Below, piece by piece: positions 61,086 through 64,000 of a stretch of 64,000 nucleotides of DNA (its first letter is position 1; every line of letters begins with the position of its first letter). The translations under genes were made by a program, and so were the position numbers. The DNA is from Rhodopseudomonas faecalis. GTDB lineage: Bacteria > Pseudomonadota > Alphaproteobacteria > Rhizobiales > Xanthobacteraceae. Location: positions 62,001 to 126,000 of the forward strand of contig NZ_QJTI01000009.1 in the NCBI RefSeq assembly GCF_003217325.1, in the 5' to 3' direction. Below the pieces are notes generated by a model. The model made no database searches and was not told the origin of the DNA. It saw only the letters and a list, made by a program, of their open reading frames with translations.

Positions 61086-61099
61086 TGACTAAGATCAAT
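61086..61099. promoter_or_regulatory. FNR/FixK-type box upstream of hemA
   Basis: TTGACTAAGATCAA matches TTGAT-N4-ATCAA with one mismatch and the FixK form TTGA-N6-TCAA exactly. It lies between hemA and the MBL-fold gene; the latter ends here (minus strand), so only hemA can use it. Confidence 0.65.
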
Positions 61100-61133
61100 G
61101 CGAAAGCAGGATGAATCGGGGCAGATGCAGTGT

Positions 61134-62192
61134 TCACGAAGTCTTGAAGCGTAAGAGTCCATCGCAACTATCGACTCGCTTCAAGCGCCCCTGCATCAGC
61201 AGATAGTTGACGTGCGCAATTACTTCGCCAGCGGCGAATCCGGCTTGATGCGCATCCAGCACATGCTTGTTGAATACGATCGGCACCAGTTCCGCAGCCG
61301 TGCGCGCGTTTGCGATGCAGGCGTCTGCAATCAGCTCGCAGCGCTCGTCATGATGGGTGGCGAGCTGCGTGATGCGCGCCTTGAGGCCGTAGAACGGCAC
61401 GCCATGGCCGGGTAGCACAAGCGCGTCATCGGGCACGGCCGCGGCGATCGCGCGCAGCGAATGCAGATAGGCACCGAGCGCGTCTTCATCCGGTTCCTGC
61501 GCCCAGACGCTGACATTGGGCGAGATCTTGCTGAGCACCTGGTCGGCCGACAGCAGGAAATTATCGGCCGCGCAATACAGCATCACCTGATCAAGCGAGT
61601 GGCCGGCGCCGGTCATCACCTGAAATTCGCGCGCGCCGATCTTGATGTGGTCGCCATGGCTGAGCCGCTGAAATGCGGCCGGCATCGGCACCACCTTCTT
61701 GAGATAGTCCTGGCCGCGACCGAGCAGCTGCGTGGTGATCGACTCGTCCATGCCGTGACGGCGGAAGAACAGCCGGGAATTCTCGACCCGTTCCTCGGTG
61801 CGGCGGTGCTGGTGATAGACGCCGTGCAGATATTCGAGCTGCGACATCTGCAGCGGGCATTGGAAGCGCGACACCAGCCAGCCGGCGAGCCCCAGATGAT
61901 CAGGATGGGCGTGACTGACGATCACCCGGTTGAGTTGCACGCCGGACAGCTCGCCCTCGAGCAGCGTCGTCCAGGCCGCGATGGTGGCTTCATTGCCGAA
62001 CCCGGTGTCGAACAGCGCCCAGCCCTCGCCATCGGCGATCAGATAGACGTTCACGTGATTGAGCCGGAACGGCAGTTTCAGCCGCAGCCACAGCACGCCC
62101 GGCAACACCTCGACCACCTGATCCGGCCCGGGATGGCTATCCCAGGGATAACGCAGCGCATCGGTGGGCGGCGTGTCGGCTTTTGACGGCAT
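61134..62192 (-). CDS. MBL-fold metallo-hydrolase
   Basis: 352-residue metallo-beta-lactamase-fold protein. The zinc motif is VIVSHAHPDHLGLAGWL (HxHxDH, about 93-109), with further ligands in MTGAGHSLDQVMLYC and VLPGHGVPFYG, and a C-terminal winged-helix-like segment (AGEVIAHVNYLLMQGRLKRV) seen in the beta-lactamase-like protein 2/glyoxalase II-like group. The ATG at 62192 is used (MPSKADTPP); the extension to 62300 lacks family sequence. Substrate unknown, perhaps a thioester or CoA-linked compound. Confidence 0.87.
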   Translation of the reverse strand: MPSKADTPPTDALRYPWDSHPGPDQVVEVLPGVLWLRLKLPFRLNHVNVYLIADGEGWALFDTGFGNEATIAAWTTLLEGELSGVQLNRVIVSHAHPDHLGLAGWLVSRFQCPLQMSQLEYLHGVYHQHRRTEERVENSRLFFRRHGMDESITTQLLGRGQDYLKKVVPMPAAFQRLSHGDHIKIGAREFQVMTGAGHSLDQVMLYCAADNFLLSADQVLSKISPNVSVWAQEPDEDALGAYLHSLRAIAAAVPDDALVLPGHGVPFYGLKARITQLATHHDERCELIADACIANARTAAELVPIVFNKHVLDAHQAGFAAGEVIAHVNYLLMQGRLKRVDSCDGLLRFKTS

Positions 62193-62360
62193 GGGCTCGA
62201 CCGGAACAGAGTGATCTTGCTCCGCCTTAACGGTAGCGCGCCCCGCAGGCCAAGCCGAAAACCATCGGAACTCCAGCCCTGGCGCATGGGCGCCATGCAT
62301 TCGGCGCGAAGGCGCCCGCTGTGCGGACGCCTCGACACGGCGGAGCGGCTGCGGACCCGA

Positions 62361-64000
62361 TTAAGCCGCTCTGATATTGAGGAGAAAATCGTCGATTTCA
62401 CCGCGTAGAATATCGGCTTCGCGTCGCAGCGAGCTCGACGCCGCCAGCACCTCGCCGGCCGCCGAGCCAGCCTGCGCGGACGCTTCACTGACGCCGGCGA
62501 TGTTGCCCGACACCCGGCTGGTCCCGCCAGCGGCGTGTTGGATGTTGCGCGCCATCTCTTGGGTGGCGGCGCTTTGCTGCTCCACCGCAGCGGTGATTGC
62601 GGTGGTGACCGAGTTGATGGCGCCGATGGTCTGACCGATGTTGCGGATCGCGCCGACCGCCGATCCGGTGACCTCTTGCATCGCCGCGATCTGGAGGCGG
62701 ATCTCGTCGGTGGCCTTGGCGGTCTGTTCCGCCAGCGCCTTGACCTCGGCGGCCACCACCGCGAAGCCACGCCCGGCTTCGCCGGCGCGCGCCGCCTCAA
62801 TGGTGGCGTTCAGCGCCAGCAGATTGGTCTGTGAGGCGATGCTCTGAATGAGATCGATCACCGCGCTGATCCGGCCGGCATTGTCATTGAGGCTCTGGAT
62901 GGTGGCATCGGTGGCGCTGGCTTCGCTGACCGCCTTGGTGGCGATCGCGGCGGAGCTGACCACCTGACGGCCGATTTCGGCGATCGACGAGCTCAGTTGC
63001 TCGGTGCCGACCGCCACGGTCTGGACATTGACAGACGTCTGCTCGGCGGCACTCGCCACGGTATTGACCAGCGTGTTGGAGCGATCGGCGCTCGCCGACA
63101 TGCCCTGCGCGGTGTCCTGCATGGCGCTGGCGGATGCTTCCAGTTTCTCCAGCGCACCCCGCACCTTGCTTTCGAACTCGGCGATGCGCGCCTCGATGCG
63201 CGCGGTGCGCTCCGCTTTGGCGATCCGGTCCTGCTCCTGCGCTTCGGATAGTTCGCGCGCGTGCATCATGTTCTCGCGGAACACTTCGAGCGTCGCCGCC
63301 ATCGCCGCGAGTTCGTCCTGGCGCCCGCCGCGATCGATCGTGGTGTCGAGCTGCCCGGCCGACAGCGCCTGCATCGCGCGCTGCAGCTTGTGCATGCGGC
63401 GCAAGATGCTGCGACCGACATAGAGCCACACATAGAGCGCCGAACCGATCAGGATCAGACCGCCGAGGCCGATCATCACCTGGGTGGCGAGCGCGATTTC
63501 CCGGTGCGCCTGTTTCGCCGCCGCCTCGGTGTCGACGCGCACGCTATCGACCAGTTGTTTGACGCTGACGCCGAGCCCGAGATTGAGCTTGCGGGTTTCG
63601 TCCAAAATCAGCTCGCCATAGGCGATGGCATCGAGCTCCTTCTGGCGGATCTTGAAGATGCCGGTCTTGCCATCACCGAGCGCGATCAGCCGCAGCGCGG
63701 CTTCTTTGAGCGCGGCGGTGCCACCTTCGGCCGGCAACGCCTCCAGGCTGCTGCGCACGGTGGCGTCGGCATCGGTAAAACTGGCTTCCAGCGCCGCCAG
63801 CACCTCGACGTCGCGCGCCGACAGCGCGGCCATCAGATTCGAGACAATCAGATTGCTGGGCGCAATCACATTGCCGAGCAGTTCAATGGTGCGGCCGGCA
63901 TCGGCGGCGTCACTGGCGTTGAGACTGGTCGAGGCCAGCGCCGCCGACATCCGGGTCTGGGCGTCCATCATCGCCGGCGTGGCGAGTGCCAAAAACTCGT
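62361..64000 (-). CDS. Methyl-accepting chemotaxis protein (5' end cut by window edge)
   Basis: At least 543 residues visible; the N terminus lies beyond the right edge. A periplasmic helical sensor part ([40 protein letters not shown]) ends in a transmembrane helix ([20 protein letters not shown]). A HAMP domain follows ([40 protein letters not shown]), then the signalling coiled coil with tip [38 protein letters not shown]. No CheB/CheR pentapeptide at the end. Likely inserted in the inner membrane and coupled to CheA. Confidence 0.92.
   Translation of the reverse strand, partial: EFLALATPAMMDAQTRMSAALASTSLNASDAADAGRTIELLGNVIAPSNLIVSNLMAALSARDVEVLAALEASFTDADATVRSSLEALPAEGGTAALKEAALRLIALGDGKTGIFKIRQKELDAIAYGELILDETRKLNLGLGVSVKQLVDSVRVDTEAAAKQAHREIALATQVMIGLGGLILIGSALYVWLYVGRSILRRMHKLQRAMQALSAGQLDTTIDRGGRQDELAAMAATLEVFRENMMHARELSEAQEQDRIAKAERTARIEARIAEFESKVRGALEKLEASASAMQDTAQGMSASADRSNTLVNTVASAAEQTSVNVQTVAVGTEQLSSSIAEIGRQVVSSAAIATKAVSEASATDATIQSLNDNAGRISAVIDLIQSIASQTNLLALNATIEAARAGEAGRGFAVVAAEVKALAEQTAKATDEIRLQIAAMQEVTGSAVGAIRNIGQTIGAINSVTTAITAAVEQQSAATQEMARNIQHAAGGTSRVSGNIAGVSEASAQAGSAAGEVLAASSSLRREADILRGEIDDFLLNIRAA

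Overview
The window is GC-rich chromosomal DNA from an alphaproteobacterium, most likely of the Rhodopseudomonas/Bradyrhizobium group (Nitrobacteraceae). The evidence is a 5-aminolevulinate synthase (C4 haem pathway), a split F0 operon with both b and b' subunits, an alphaproteobacterial coxB-coxA-ctaB-ctaG-coxC-SURF1 cluster, FixK/FNR-type boxes, and the mosaic of short intergenic palindromic repeats common in these genomes. No tRNA, rRNA, CRISPR array, prophage or intact insertion sequence was recognised.

Layout. 1-5 kb (minus): a membrane/PAS/GGDEF protein cut by the left edge, then tolB, tolA, tolR and tolQ. 5.3-7.3 kb (minus): a DUF2852 membrane protein, a TetR regulator and a YCII-like protein; two matching 17-bp palindromes link the regulator to the DUF2852 gene. 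8-9 kb: an SDR oxidoreductase and repeats. 9-15.5 kb (minus): gap, pgk, class I fba, a ThiE-like protein, a Sel1-repeat protein and an inositol monophosphatase. 15.7-16.5 kb: a decayed transketolase pseudogene. 16.6-19.3 kb (plus): a DUF4164 protein, zapA, a VOC protein and a Bcr/CflA exporter. 19.4-24.2 kb: ubiT-ubiU-ubiV (oxygen-independent ubiquinone hydroxylation) divergent from ubiD-ubiX, with one FixK-type box between them. 24.6-26.9 kb (minus): tldD and an IalB-like protein. 27.2-36.8 kb (plus): the aa3 cytochrome oxidase cluster, thrC, an M16 peptidase and a GNAT acetyltransferase. 36.9-42.1 kb: a secreted hypothetical protein, then ybgC, ruvB, a cytidine deaminase, ruvA, ruvC and yebC (minus). 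42.3-46.3 kb (plus): a soluble MCP-PilZ protein and a cobalamin-type radical SAM protein. 46.6-51.2 kb (minus): ymdB, 5-formyl-THF cyclo-ligase, 6S RNA, then atpI-B-E-F'-F. 51.6-64 kb: a coiled-coil hypothetical protein, a YjbQ protein, an MHS-type transporter, a NarL-type regulator convergent with a transporter-fused hybrid kinase, hemA behind an FNR/FixK box, a metallo-beta-lactamase-fold hydrolase, and an MCP cut by the right edge.

The main theme is respiratory versatility. Aerobic oxidase and ATP synthase genes lie near an oxygen-independent ubiquinone route and a haem gene that both carry FixK/FNR-like boxes. The second theme is rearrangement. Gene sets usually contiguous (zapA-6S-ygfA; ybgC-tolQRAB-pal) are split here. 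Inverted copies of one intergenic repeat at about 19.3 and 48.4 kb lie where a single inversion would separate zapA from 6S-ygfA.
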